64,000 bases of DNA from Gordionus sp. m RMFG-2023 (GCF_954871325.1 NC_088776.1:28506508-28570507), one strand, 5' to 3'; positions 11,870-23,105 are shown, numbered from the stretch's first letter. Program-made: numbers and translations. The notes: generated by a model from the sequence alone, not told the origin.

Positions 11870-13390
11870 TTTAAATTCTATTTTAGATGAGCAAAATGCA
11901 AATATACTGTAGAGTATAAAGCCAGTTTTTCTTGATTATATATTGTATATCTTACAGATTTATATTGCATAAATGGTACAATCATATTTAGAATATAATT
12001 AAAGATTTAATTATTCATCTATATATATTTATAGAATTTTATGTCATTTAATAATTTATTAAATGAATTTTAAAAGCATCCTTTATCATGTCAATTCAAA
12101 CATATACTTCTATTTAAGTTATAAAAAAATGGGTCACTGCTGAGAAAAAAAGAAGAGAATATTGGTTATTATAAACAAAAATATAATAAATTACATATAA
12201 ATCATAAATAAAATTAAAAATAGTAAACGACGATAATTTTTATAATGTAAACTTGAAATTTTTTTAAATATTTGGCAACGCTCGATTTTTGTTTTATATC
12301 TTTTGGTTTTTTAATTAACTGAGTATCCTCCTTTCCTTCATCAATTAATTCAAACCTTCTTACTTGTGGGGAAATAAAAAAAATTAATAAATATTCAAAA
12401 TTAAATAACTTTATTTTTCAGGCAATAGTCATATCAACTAATGGAAATTTTTCACAGTCATATTTTTTTTAAAAAACTTTATCACGAAAAATTTTTAACA
12501 TAACAAACGAAAATCGCGAATTCTTATTTCTTAAACAAATACTTCAACTAGAAATTTTTAAACACAATTATACTTGTTTATTAGGTGCATATTCATTATT
12601 AAATTAGGTTCTTTTAGAGCCTTCGATACTTATAATATATGTATTTATTTTTATTTAGTAATTTTACATATTTTTATATATTTGTTTTAATATTTTATTG
12701 CTTTATCATTTTTTAAAATAAATAAAAAGTTTTATATCTTTTAACCATATAATCTAGACAGATCTGGTATAGCCTTGGCCATTTAGTTTCATGTTTAAAC
12801 TCTATCTTTTTTTTTTCGAACAATAATAATTTAAAAATCTAAAAATTTCAACAAAAAACAATTGTGATGGACATGTCACATTAATAAAACGCCTTTGTAA
12901 ATCTCCAACCAACAGGGCATCTAAATGAAACTATAATATTTATTTGTTACGAAAAAAATACATAAATAATATTAATTTTATTAGACCTTAACTAAAAGGT
13001 GCTCTTTTTTATTCAAAAATAAATAGAAATGTATATAAATTATAATTTTTAATTTGGAATGAAAATTATGAATGAAATATATTTAATAAGTAACGACTTA
13101 ATTTAGTCTTATATTTTTAAAACAATGCAACAAATTATAGATGAGCATTTTATCATCGAAAGTAAATAGTATAGTGAATTTTTACAAAATTATATCTCCA
13201 ATAATCTAACTAGCATTAACAATACTAATTAAATTTAAAAAAAATTATAGTTCTCTTATTATTTTAATATTATGTCAAATTCATTTTTTTTAAAAAAACA
13301 TAAAAAAATTTCATTTTACAAGATATTATACTCTTAGACCTCGGATTGCTTTTCACGATCACGAGTCCTGACTAGGCATGGTATTAGTTA
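11870..13390. other. AT-rich intron stretch without recognisable genes
   Basis: Low-complexity AT-rich sequence within the long REEP intron. No supported coding frame, inverted repeat or RNA gene. Confidence 0.5.
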
Positions 13391-13424
13391 ATTGGTTTTA
13401 ATTTTATATATTATAAATCAGAAA

Positions 13425-13690
13425 CCTACAGACCCGGACCTAAGCCCGGCCTGGGTACATTTTATAAATATACCTGGGCCACCTGATTTTTTTAAAAAAA
13501 TACCCAGGCCGGGCCGGAAAAATATTTTTTTAAAAATACCCGGGCCGGATATTTTAAATTGCCATTATTAGCTATAAAAATTAAAAATAAATATAATATA
13601 TTATAAAAATCTAGAGAGGGCCTGAAAATTTTTTCTTAAAAAATCCGTGCCGGGCTTTAAAATATAAAAACCGGATATAGGCTGAAATTT
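13425..13690. repeat. GGCCCGGG-array relic
   Basis: A further array of CCCGGCC/CCGGGCC motifs spaced by A/T runs, of the same type as 8675-8994. It begins near CAGAAACCTACAGACCC. The right terminus is unclear and no target duplication was found, so it is called as a repeat relic. The 80-codon frame at 13797-14039 beyond it is low-complexity and is not called. Confidence 0.5.
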
Positions 13691-14029
13691 TTTTTTTAGA
13701 AAAAAATAATAATCCAATTTGTTGTTTCTACTTATTACACCATTGGGATGTAATAATGTAAATACTTTTTATTAATATAAATACATTTATGTCTATTTGT
13801 GCATAGAAATTTACTTATTACAAAAATGTTTATTATATTCAGTACTTCTATTACTAAACAGAATAACATTTTATTCTACAATTATTTTATTTACTATTCA
13901 ATTTTCTCCCTATTTAAACATAAATCACGAACAATTAAGTCATATTCAAAAAAAAATTGTTTCAATCGCTTTTAAGTATACTTTTTTAAAAAATATGAAC
14001 TTGTTCGTACTGAAAACAAACCAAAATAG

Positions 14030-14340
14030 GCTGTCCTAGTTCAAAAAACTTATAGCATATACTAAATAGCAATTAAGTATCCAAACCGACCAAGACAAGG
14101 CCTGGCTTAATACATGATAACCGGCTATTTGGTCGTCTTTCAGCTAAATAGCCAAAAAATCAAAAGAAAAAATAAAAAAAACAAAATATAACCAAAAAAA
14201 GAGCATTGAACATAAAAAAATAGCAATGCCTCCCAAATACTTAAAATCCAAAATAGGGTGCCCCCGATCAAATACTTTTTAGCCTATACTAAAAAGCTTA
14301 AGTATTCAAATTAAGCCAACTTAGGGCATGGCCTTGGTTC
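14030..14340. repeat. Direct repeat pair of about 75 bp, 230 bp apart
   Basis: 14030-14105 (CTATACTAAAT/ATACTAAATAGC...AAGTATCC...GACCAAG) and 14260-14335 (CCTATACTAAAAAGCTTAAG...) are diverged direct repeats. Function unknown. Confidence 0.4.
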
Positions 14341-14800
14341 TTTAAAATATTATAACTATTGTTTTAAATACTATTTATTTTAAATATGCTAAGACTATTT
14401 GGTAAAATGTTAACCTTTATTATATGATTGTAGTTTTTAAGAGCGCCCAATTAATATTAAGCTCGAACCACTATTATGCAAGACAGTACGGGACGTGGAA
14501 GGGAGTATTTTAGTCACAGAAATGCGCCGGCTATCTCTCATCTGAGTAAGAAGTAAGACCTAAAATAATTAGGTGATGCATGTCAATAATATCCTTCCCT
14601 TAAGTTAGTTTCGTTTGGAGATGAAAGAACCTATTGGAATTAAGGTTGGTCTAAAATAATTTCCACATAAAAGAAGACACATCACATATCAATATAGAAA
14701 GGTTCTATCCTTTATTTTATGAGATAATCTAAAGTAGCACATATTTCTATTCAATAATAAACTGGCCTAATTTACCTCAATATAGATTTATAAGACGATT
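14340..14800. other. Intron stretch, nothing recognised
   Basis: AT-rich sequence with a GC-richer patch at about 14460-14560. No supported frame. Confidence 0.4.
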
Positions 14801-15140
14801 AAAATTTACAACTCAAAAATAAAATTATTATAAAATAGTTAGAACGTAAAATAAGTGCAAAGTAAAAGAACAAACAATCCCGTTCTTATATAAGTTTTTA
14901 TATCGATTATGTGTGTTAATATTAATAGCCAATTACAATATCGAGAAAAGTTGTGATCGTTAGTGTTTTTTTTTACCGCCAATCCCATTTCTTAGAATTA
15001 GCGTAACCCACAAATATTAATGTGATAGAAAATATGGTCATACAGAATAACAACCTTTGTTTGAATAATGAAAGCAAATAAAATTTTTATCACTTTCAAT
15101 TTATATAGTTAGTTAAATATTTGATAACGAAGGAGAGGGT
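14800..15140 (-). repeat. Promoter-like repeat, copy A (inverted)
   Basis: Minus-strand copy of the repeat also found at about 18800-19165 and 19165-19525. Shared blocks include TTTTCTCGAT.TTGT, ATTGGC, an AT-rich TATA-like patch and TTTTACTTTGCACTTATTTTACGTT. The similarity continues past the TATA region into AATTATTTTTATTTGAGTT-like sequence shared with copy B. It holds no coding sequence. Confidence 0.6.
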
Positions 15141-15554
15141 AATTACGAAATATAATTACTTTAGTTTAACAAAAACCATATTGTTGTAGACAAAACACCT
15201 CCTCCCCCCAGCAAGAATTAACTTAAGGGGAAGAGAGGTGGGAGGAGGCGCCTGGAGTGATATGAGAATCTTTCCGCCGGAGTGGCTGTGGCCAGATAAG
15301 AACATAACTTACCACGTGGGAGTGGGGGGGGGGGTCGGGGAAGGACAAAAAACTTGTTATATTATATGACATATAAAAAGTATAAATATGCGAAATTTAA
15401 ACAAAATTAAGGTGGAGCTGGGAACAACTTTCCTCCTTCGTTAGTATTTTTCATGTCGGGCAAAATTATAATTGCCCTACAGTTTATTTTAATAATTTTG
15501 TAAACTAAGGTATAAGTAAAAGTGTAAAGGCAATTTGTATTGCTTATGTATATA

Positions 15555-16136
15555 TAGACATGTGCGCCGAGAGCATTATCGGCGACGGCGTTTCTTTTTT
15601 TTAAAACGATCGGCTGGCGGCGGCGCTGCGGTGTCAAATATTTTTCTAGCTTAAATTTTTAATTGAATTATAAATTCATTGGAATCACTTTTAAAATAAA
15701 ATTGATGCTTTATTATATTTATAACTATAATTATCATGTATAAATATTATTTTATTTAGATTTATAGGATATAATAATAATATTAGAGTTCAGAGTGAGC
15801 TCAGCTATAGAAAATACACGCTCGCTGGATGTGTTTATAGCTGAAACGCACAGGAACTTTCTAGCTAATATTGAAAGTTTAGGAAGATCCGATGCTCTTA
15901 TCTTCCAAAAATCTAAGACATCTTTTTTCTCTAAATTACAAGGTGAAAATAATGAATAACACTATTTTTCTAGACTAGTTAAATAGTCTTGTTGTTCCAG
16001 ATTATTTTTATGAATAGATTAATGTTTCGTAGCTAATGACTTATGATAACCAATTCTAAAAGAGGCGGCGTGTTGAGCGCCGACACTTTTTGGCGACGGC
16101 GTCGTCAAAAATCACGATTGGCGGCGCACATGTCTA
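15555..16136 (-). mobile_element. 582-bp hAT deletion derivative with exact TSD
   Basis: Ends are TAGACATGTGCGCCG and its inverted partner, flanked by exact 8-bp repeats TGTATATA (15547-15554 and 16137-16144). Subterminal GGCGGCG/CGGCGACGGCG motifs cluster at both ends. Between them, on the minus strand at about 15790-15950, is a remnant of a hAT C-terminal dimerisation domain: DLPKLSILARKFLCVSA followed by INTSSERVFSIAEL, matching the usual LARxFLxIPATSAxSERVFS pattern. The rest of the transposase is missing, so the element is an internally deleted, non-autonomous copy that kept part of the 3' coding end. Confidence 0.85.
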
Positions 16137-16179
16137 TGTATATATATGTTAAAAATTTTTTTAAATTATTTGTGTTAAT

Positions 16180-17850
16180 GTTTATTTTTTGATCAAATGA
16201 TGTTGCGGTTGTATGTGGTGTGCTTGTTTTCAGATAATATGAGCCGATAGACCTCTCTATGTATTTCAATCTTTTATCTGGAGTATTGGAGGGTTATCGA
16301 TCTATTTCGGTCGGGGATTGATATTAAGTACATATAGGGAAAAGGTGTAAAGGAACTGGGTGAAGGGTCTTTGTATGTGGTAAGGGCGATTATAGTCTCC
16401 TTCAGATTGTAAGACTGTATTATCTGATATGTTGCATGGCGTTAATAGACTTTTTGATAGGTCTAATATATTTCTGAAATCAATCTCTTCTCCTGGCCTT
16501 GATGCATGTTTATCCTGAACAAATTATGGAGAGTTGGAGGTTTGACGCTTTCTCGAACGACGGTGGTATAACTTTTGTTTTTGATTGTGTTCTACTTCGT
16601 ATATTTTGTGGCCTGGTTTATGGCTAATGTTGATCATAAAACATGACAGAATAAATATCCAGCGTTGTAATCTTTCAGACGCCATTGTTAGTATGCCTAT
16701 TATTATCCCATCTATGAGTGGTTTATTATCGGTTATTATTATGAACGGAACGACCTGGTTGAATGACAGAAATCTTTGGAATGCTAAGCCTCTTTTTCTA
16801 TAGTTGAATAATTTATTTCTGCATTGGATAAAGTTCTCGAAGCATAGGTTATAGGTCTCATAAAACTGCTCCCACTCCATAGTAGGAGACCTTGTAGGTG
16901 AGGATGAGCTTGGTTTCTAAGTTATAATGGCACAAAATTTTAGATGTTAAAATTTCTTTAATAGGTTCATAACTGCGTTCCGCTGCTTTATTCTAATTAA
17001 AAGGTATCCGTAGTGTCGCAATTGAAATATCGGAATAAATTTTGAATAGTATATGGCGTAACCAATAAAAGATTTTGTTTTTGTTTTTGGAAAGGGATAT
17101 TTTAAAATTGCTTCCTTATTTTTGGGACATAGCGATAGACCGTTTGCATTTATTATGTGGCCTAAGTATTCTACCGACGGTTGTCTAATTTTATATTTCT
17201 TTATATTTACTCTTAGGTTGAAGTCTAGCAGACGATTAAACAATTAACACTTAAGGTATGTTCCTCGGGTGTACTTCAGGTCAATAAAATATCGTCCAAA
17301 TATGTAACCTTTGTATTTACTCCAGATGTTATCATATCATTTATGCATTTAAAGATAATGGGAGTGGCTAATATTCCAAACGGCAGGAGGTTAAAACGGA
17401 ATAGTCCTGAGTGAGTACTAATTGTTTGAATCTTACTTTTTTTAATAATCGACTGGTATTTGTATATACGCTTCTTTTAAATACATTATGAAAAACATCG
17501 TTCCTCCTAGTAGGGTGCCAAATATGCCCTCAATTCTTGGTGGATAACATTCAGTTTGTAATTTACCGTTTTTATAGTCCAAGTGAAAAGATCGGTGCGG
17601 GTTTAGTATCGACACAATTGGTGATCGTGATCCCCAGGAACTATCTCCTTTTTAAATTATCCATTTGACTCCCATTTGTTTAATTCCTCTCCTATTTTAA
17701 GCTTGAATGAATAAGAAATATTTATGGTTTTTATAAATTTTGGTTTGGTCTGTAAAAATTAATATGTAAATTTTCCCAATATATCCTCAAAAACTTGGAA
17801 GCCGTAATTGTGCATCTGTCACTTTTTTATTTTAGTAGGACTGAAAGTAA
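16180..17850 (-). mobile_element. Ty3/Gypsy fossil, minus strand
   Basis: Remnant of a pol gene on the minus strand: reverse transcriptase with its central region near 17280-17650 and end at about 16950-17240 (PSVEYLGHIINANGLSL), then RNase H at about 16530-16880 (ITDNKPLIDG, ASERLQRWIFILS, ISHKPGHK). The PSVEYLGHIINA block is shared with the element at 23860-32510, so the two belong to related lineages. Gag, integrase and LTRs were not identified. It is broken in many places and old. It lies inside the long REEP intron in the same orientation as the gene. Confidence 0.85.
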
Positions 17851-18045
17851 ATAAACAAAATATCTCATTCTATGAAAAGTAAATATGGCACAGCAACTAC
17901 AATGATCCGGACCATCCGAAAAAGACGAAGCTACTGGGGAAAACCTGATATGTCTAAAATAAATAAAAACCTAAGTAAAGAGGAAATTTTGGCAAAAGTG
18001 CGGATCTATAATATATAACTAACTAAGAAAAACAAGATTCGCACC

Positions 18046-18172
18046 GAGGCAAATACTTGGACCTGCAAATGGTGGAGATTATCATAATCTTATCATCAAA
18101 ACATCTCCAGCAAAAGAGTCGATAACAGATTTTGAGGATGCACTTATAGAGCAGTATTGTCACCTAGGTTCA
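18046..18172 (+). pseudogene. Coding-like patch of unknown identity
   Basis: A plus-strand stretch translates without a stop as APRQILGPANGGDYHNLIIK, TSPAKESITDFEDALIEQYC and HL, then reaches CTAG|GTTCAAG, a possible splice donor, before a stop. Composition and codon use look like protein-coding DNA. Upstream (17885-18020) other frames also look partly coding, with interruptions. I do not recognise the protein. It could be a relic exon or part of a decayed retroelement gag. Confidence 0.3.
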
Positions 18173-18340
18173 AGTTAGAATAATTTCTTATCTAGACAAT
18201 TTGGATCTGGTGTGAATTGCCCTTGAATAATATAAAAATAATAATAACAACTATTCATACTATACTAGATCCAAGGTACAGCTCGTGGAAACACTCGAAC
18301 TAAGCACGTCAATGGTATAAGAGTATAAATCACTTAAACC

Positions 18341-18616
18341 TCATAACAAATCATAGTAATAATAACCATAACAACACAGCAAACCATAAGACTCCACAAG
18401 CGGCTCCCAATATATACCACAACCATTTCCAAAATACGGGGAAACCCATGAGCTAATGATTACCTGACCGGCGATCAAGCAAAACCCGGATATAAGTAAC
18501 CAAAAGGGAGACAACCTTTTAACATTGGATCCATTAGACGTATAAAGCACCATGCTAGTGTTGTCAAAAGACTCGTTTTGAGCCGATTTTTTAAAACGGC
18601 TAAATAAATACTTCAT
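18341..18616 (-). pseudogene. Possible membrane-protein remnant
   Basis: Minus-strand frame of 91 codons containing a hydrophobic segment (PFWLLISGFCLIAGQVIISS). A second frame, shifted by one base from about 18430 downward, gives another strongly hydrophobic helix (YILGAACGVLWFAVLLWLLL) and a stop. Together they look like a small two-helix membrane protein with one frameshift, but I cannot name a family. It could be chance in AT-rich DNA. Confidence 0.22.
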
Positions 18617-18799
18617 CCAGAAAAAAATTTCCCAAGCCTGAAGATTTTGCTCATAAAAGAAACAAAGGTCTAGACATATAATTATCGAAATCTTGAGGCT
18701 TAGGCAATATTTTTCTAGCTAAAATATTGTAGCCGTTAAAAATTGGCTCAAAACGAGCTGTTTAACAAAACTACACCAACAATTATATATCAAATCCAA

Positions 18800-19165
18800 G
18801 GTATTAATTGAAGGGTAGATAGAAACCTAACCCCTTCTTTGTTAATAAATTAAATAACTATATAAACCGAAAACGATAAACAATTTTAATTGCTTTCATT
18901 ATTTGAATAAATCTTGTTATTTTGAATGAGCATAGGGGTTGCGTTCGGATTGGACGATAAGAAAGCATAGATAACGATTCTGCCCTTTTCTCGATGTTGT
19001 GAAAAGCTATAATTATTAGTACTAAAAATCTGCATAAGGACGGGGTGGATAAGGACATATTTTTACTTTGCACTTATTTTACGTTAATGGATAATAATTA
19101 TTTTTATTTGAGTTATAAATTTTAATCGTCATGCATTTATATTATGGATTAACTTGGGTCAAGTT
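18800..19165 (+). repeat. Promoter-like repeat, copy B
   Basis: First of two tandem copies (B and C), sharing CCCCTTCTTTGTT/CCCCTCCTTTGTT, GATAAAC..AATTACTTTCATT, ATTGG, CTTTTCTCGATGTTGTG and TTTTTACTTTGCAC.TATTTTACGTTA. Copy B has lost the TATA box seen in copy C (it reads GCATAAGGACG). Confidence 0.6.
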
Positions 19166-19525
19166 TACTAGTGGATAGAAACGTGTGTGTATAATTTTCA
19201 TCCCCTCCTTTGTTGTAGCATAATTAACTATTCATATAATATATAATCGAAAGTGATAAACTTAATTACTTTCATTTTTTCGAACAAAGGTTTATTTGTA
19301 TGACCATATTTTCTATTACATTGATATTTGTGTGTAGTTAAGGGAGTTGCCCCAATTCTAAGACATTGAATTGGCCAATAAGAAAGCACACATAACGATC
19401 GTACCCTTTTCTCGATGTTGTGATTGGCTATTAGTATTAGATCACATAATCAATCGAAAAACCTATAAAAGGACGTTGTTTGAGGATAAAAATCTTTTTA
19501 CTTTACACATATTTTACGTTAGTTG
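19165..19525 (+). promoter_or_regulatory. Promoter-like repeat, copy C, with CCAAT and TATA boxes
   Basis: This copy has CCAAT at 19375-19379, an inverted CCAAT (ATTGG) at 19423-19427 and TATAAAAGG at 19464-19472, with spacing typical of an RNA polymerase II core promoter. About 60 bp downstream of the TATA box a plus-strand frame starts (ATG at 19533) and runs 42 codons to a good donor GTAAGA at 19659. It may therefore drive a plus-strand transcript, or be a fragment of a mobile element promoter or LTR, given that three copies exist within 5 kb. I could not identify terminal repeats. Confidence 0.45.
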
Positions 19526-19540
19526 ATCGACAATGATTTA

Positions 19541-19669
19541 TTACCAACTCCTTCCTCTATTGAAAATGGTCAAAGCCATTCCGCCAAACCCAATGCTAGC
19601 CGACGCACCTAATGAGATAACGTCCCTAATTCTCTTCCCGTCCGCGCATCGTTTAAATGTAAGATTTCC
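19541..19669 (-). CDS. Possible alternative 3'-terminal exon of the REEP gene
   Basis: Minus-strand frame after acceptor GGGGGCAG, phase 0: GNLTFKRCADGKRIRDVISL, then GASASIGFGGMALTIFNRGR, SW and stop. The phase fits the end of the upstream exon 20433-20546, and its intron would be 763 bp, far shorter than the 15.7 kb intron to the exon at 4467-4733. Many REEP genes have alternative C-termini. Against it, the polypyrimidine tract is weak, the sequence after the initial G does not resemble REEP tails, and the same bases hold an open frame on the plus strand (19533-19658) downstream of a TATA box. This stretch is markedly GC-richer than its surroundings, so one of the two readings is likely real. 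Confidence 0.35.
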   Translation of the reverse strand, partial: GNLTFKRCADGKRIRDVISLGASASIGFGGMALTIFNRGRSW

Positions 19670-20432
19670 CTGCCCCCAAATGAGTCAAAGTGAATTAAAA
19701 ATTAGACTGAATTGTAGCTATTATAAATACCCATTCCTGCTTTTCAAAAAAAAGTAATTTCAATTTTAAAAATATTTAAATAGAATACAGATTTTTTTTT
19801 ACCTATAATTTTAATAATATTTTCCAATGAATTAAATTCTTTCTTTTGTTTTTTAAATAACAGCCCTTATTTTTAGTATGAAAATTTAAGGATGTAATAT
19901 TAAATTATTTCTTTTGTTCTTTTAAGATAATAGTCCAGATTTTAGTGTGAAAATTTATGGGCTGTTAAAGTAGCTATAAAAGAAGTGTAGTATCTGTAGC
20001 ACGTTAACTTTTTAAATGTCGATGCTACTTTTATAAAAAAGTACCTAAATAGCGTCGCTACATTTTTCGAGTAGTAACTAAAATTAGCTGCTTTTTTTAA
20101 AAAAATCAATTAATATTTTAAAATTATAATTAATTATTTATAATGTGAATAATAAATTGAATATTTAAAAAAAATTAAATTTGCATCTAATTAAACTAAA
20201 TCAACATTGTTATTGTCATCTAATATTGGTAAAATTATTAAATCATTTTATTTCTTCTCAGATATAAATCAATTCTAATCTTCCATCTAGCAAATTTGAT
20301 CAAAATTATATTTTTTTTGTCTATTTTCTTTACTGCCCTAACCCCTTCTTTTTGTTTGCCCCTTAAAGAGCTAGAAACGGGTCTTATTTTAAGACTAAAA
20401 ATGTCTAGCAATAATTATATACATGTAAATAC

Positions 20433-20546
20433 TTTAAGAGCAATTTCAGCCACAAATTTTGAAGCTAAAGTTAAACCTTTCGCCCCATAATTGACAAGAG
20501 TAGAATAGCCTTGAGCTCTTGCTTTGGCCACAAGATCGTCTATTTC
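20433..20546 (-). CDS. REEP: REEP1-4/ReepA-like gene, exon for the end of the TB2/DP1 domain
   Basis: Minus-strand exon of 38 codons, phase 0 at both ends, bounded by ...AATATAAAG and GTATTT. It encodes EIDDLVAKARAQGYSTLVNY followed by GAKGLTLASKFVAEIALK, which corresponds to the [29 protein letters not shown] segment of REEP1-type proteins. This is the amphipathic part following the hairpin; REEP1-4 proteins shape tubular ER and link it to microtubules. Downstream it can join 4467-4733 (same phase) or 19541-19669. The plus-strand frame at 20296-20490 is a shadow. Confidence 0.88.
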
Positions 20547-20898
20547 CTTTATATTCAAAACAGGATATAATTGTTAGCAGGATACTTCTTATAATAACTT
20601 GGATATAATGACATAATACCAATCTAATAGTATCTTAATATAATAAAGATCTGGATCAAATCCCTGTTGAGTAAGAAAATTAAACTTAAATTATATCAAT
20701 TAACGGGTTAAAAATTTAGATTAAGGATATTTTCGATTTTTCTTTGAAGCAATTATAACGACCAAAATTATTAAGAAAAATTTTAAAAAACGGTTGCAAA
20801 TTATTACATTTTAAAATCCAGGGCCGAGTTAAAAATATAAACCTGTGTAGGGGCGATGATACCTCTACAGGCCTGGTATAAATATGATAAGATAAAAC

Positions 20899-21019
20899 CT
20901 TTTCTCTTCTAGAAAGTTCAGGATGTACAAATTTCCGATATAAGCAACTGGAGCCCTTCGTCCAAGGAGAGAGTAACCAGAATAAAAATAAAATTTTTAT
21001 TTCATAATACAGAGGCATC
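20899..21019 (-). CDS. REEP: REEP1-4/ReepA-like gene, exon for the second hairpin and YRKFVHP core
   Basis: Minus-strand exon starting after TTTTTTTTTCACTAG with one base that completes a tryptophan codon, then 40 codons: [20 protein letters not shown] and [20 protein letters not shown]. This is the most conserved part of REEP/TB2/DP1 proteins (human REEP1: [22 protein letters not shown]). It contains the second membrane hairpin and the signature [14 protein letters not shown]. The donor after the last AAG is GTTTTA, which is weak at positions 3-6 but keeps the known exon boundary EK|EIDD. An 84-bp intron separates it from 21104-21183. Confidence 0.93.
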
Positions 21020-21103
21020 CTAGTGAAAAAAAAATACATATTGTTATTATACGATATAATTATACTATTTCATTTTTTATAGCTTGTATAATAAAATATT
21101 TAC

Positions 21104-21183
21104 CAAAATGATAATATAACATCGGCAAATGTTTCTACACATGTAAAAAGAGCAAATACTATCCAATACATCATCCATTTAAC
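21104..21183 (-). CDS. REEP: REEP1-4/ReepA-like gene, exon for the first hairpin
   Basis: An 80-bp minus-strand exon between acceptor TTTTATATAG and donor GTAAAT: VKWMMYWIVFALFTCVETF, ADVILSF, and two bases of a tryptophan codon completed by the next exon. It matches the EYVKWMMYWIVFALFTxxETFTD segment of REEP1-4 and ReepA. The preceding exon lies 14.7 kb away at 35904-35976, beyond the Gypsy fossil and the Sola-like transposon. Splice phases across all five exons agree. Confidence 0.93.
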
Positions 21184-21189
21184 CTATAT

Positions 21190-22530
21190 AAAATAGGAAC
21201 TACTATAATATAATATGGTCATTAAGGGATGGATGGAGAAATTTTTAAGGAAAGGGTAGGGGGAATTCATTATTTTTGGTTTTAACAAAAATATAAATAT
21301 AGAACAAAATTTTTTAAAATTCGTTTCAAGTATAAATCTATTAAGGTTGGTTAAATATGTAAATTTTTTGAAAAAATTTAAAAAATCGATTATTTTTATT
21401 TAAACATGATTTTATTTTATTAAATACTAATATTTTATAGAAGTTACAGATTTAGATTGAAAATATCATATAAAATAATTTTTCTTTACCTTAGTATAAT
21501 ATTTCCTTGTAAGCAAAAAGTTAATGATTCAGGAGATTCTGCCAGGTAATTATTGGAAAAATATATCTTGATAAATCATGGGCTAATTTGATATTTTGTT
21601 AAATGAAAAGCTGACTGTCAATCAAAAACTCGATGATATGCGCAAACTGTTTAAGAAAATTTAAATAGTCGATATCAGTGAGTCGGAAAGAAAATCATTG
21701 ATTTTCTAAGATGAATACTGTTTATGAATATCCTCAACTAAAAATTTTAAACCAAATTTAAAAATTTTATTTTTTTGACTAAAAAAATAATGGCGGATTA
21801 TTTTTAATATATCTAATGTTATTTCCTAATTGGGTGTCTTGATGCATTAGCCAAATTTAAAATGTTCGTTATATCCTTAATTTAAAATAATCTTTATTAT
21901 TAGTTTTGTGGCAATTGTTTAGTATGTTTCAAAAATTAACATTTTTAAAATTCTCCCTCTCCTCCCTTTTTCTAATAAAGGCTAGTTTTTAAGTTACATT
22001 AAGATAAATATGGGTTATTCCCCTTTTCTGAAGATAAATCAATTATTTATAACAAAATATTCCACAAATCAAATAAGCAATCTAATCATTTTAAAAATGT
22101 TGTTTATTTAGTAAAATAAAAAAATTAATTATATCTATATTAGTTTATCATTTAATTTTTATTATATGGTTGTTTTTATAATCCATCAATATAAAAATCA
22201 ACATTATTATAATACTTTCACAGACACATTTCTTCTCCTATCTTCTAGCCCCCCAAATATGTTTCAAATTTAACAAACAATGAAACCGAAGTGGAAATGG
22301 AACGTAACTAATTTTATCTTCAACCAATCTCTTATCTATCAATTATGGTAAAATTCCAAGCTATACTGACTCGTTTAACAAAGTTACTTCAGATGAAATA
22401 ATATAAAAAAAATCAGCTTAGCAGGACCATTTTAATGAAACAATCTACAGCTTCAGTAAAGTATTTTCATCATATGGAGTGTATTCCAAACTTAGGAATC
22501 GTTTAGGAAAACTAGTTTACTTTTAAACAT
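21190..22530. other. AT-rich intron stretch of the REEP gene
   Basis: No coding frame that I can support on either strand. A G-rich patch at about 21230-21270 and several poly-A/T tracts are the only features. It leads into the Gypsy-derived block at 22530. Confidence 0.5.
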
Positions 22531-23105
22531 TTTGAAATGGAGCCACAATCATTGGCTGTTCCACCATCAGGGAGGGGGAGGGATCGACGGAGCATGATGG
22601 TCTGGGATTGTCAGAGATTGGGACAGGGGGACAGGACCTGGGTTTTTTGTCATCGCATCCAACTCCCGTCGCGGGTCGTCCCGAAAGGAAAACATCATTT
22701 TATTAAACATACGTTGGTTATAGATAAAAGCGAATTATATTAGGTTAATAAAACGGTGGTCGCCGTAAAACGAAAAACTAACAAACGATTTATTCCATAT
22801 AGGTTAAAATCAAATTTTCACGAAATAAAAAAGGAATCATAATTCTTTAAAATAAAATAAATATGGATCATGAATATATATTTTACCAAAAAAAATCTAT
22901 TAAAGAATTTTTATAAAGAATATATGTGTATTGGCCATCCTTAAAACTGGCTAGGACCAGTTTCAAGTGAATATCATATAAAAACAAGCTCTATAATAAT
23001 TTTACAATCGTGTAAAACAAAGGAAAGAATAATATAGTTGTAAGTAAAAAAAATATAACAAGTTATTTATAATTTAAAACGAAGTAAAGATAAAATAAGC
23101 ATAAC
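22530..23105 (-). mobile_element. Gypsy-derived repeat: leader and LTR-like segment, left copy
   Basis: This segment is a diverged direct copy of 31895-32510. It includes the region just upstream of gag and the start of gag (about 22537-22690) and the LTR-like part with GGTGGTCGCCGTAAAACGAAA and TATAACAAGTTATTTATAAT. Because gag-side sequence lies outside the left LTR-like part of the neighbouring element, it looks like the remains of a second element sharing that LTR in tandem, cut off at about 22530. It is old and broken. Confidence 0.6.

Noticed and set aside
22440-22510. Possible missing REEP N-terminal exon (minus strand, FGIHS and TEAVDC)
   Set aside because: Weak resemblance and in-frame stops; a perfect match was then found at 35904-35976.
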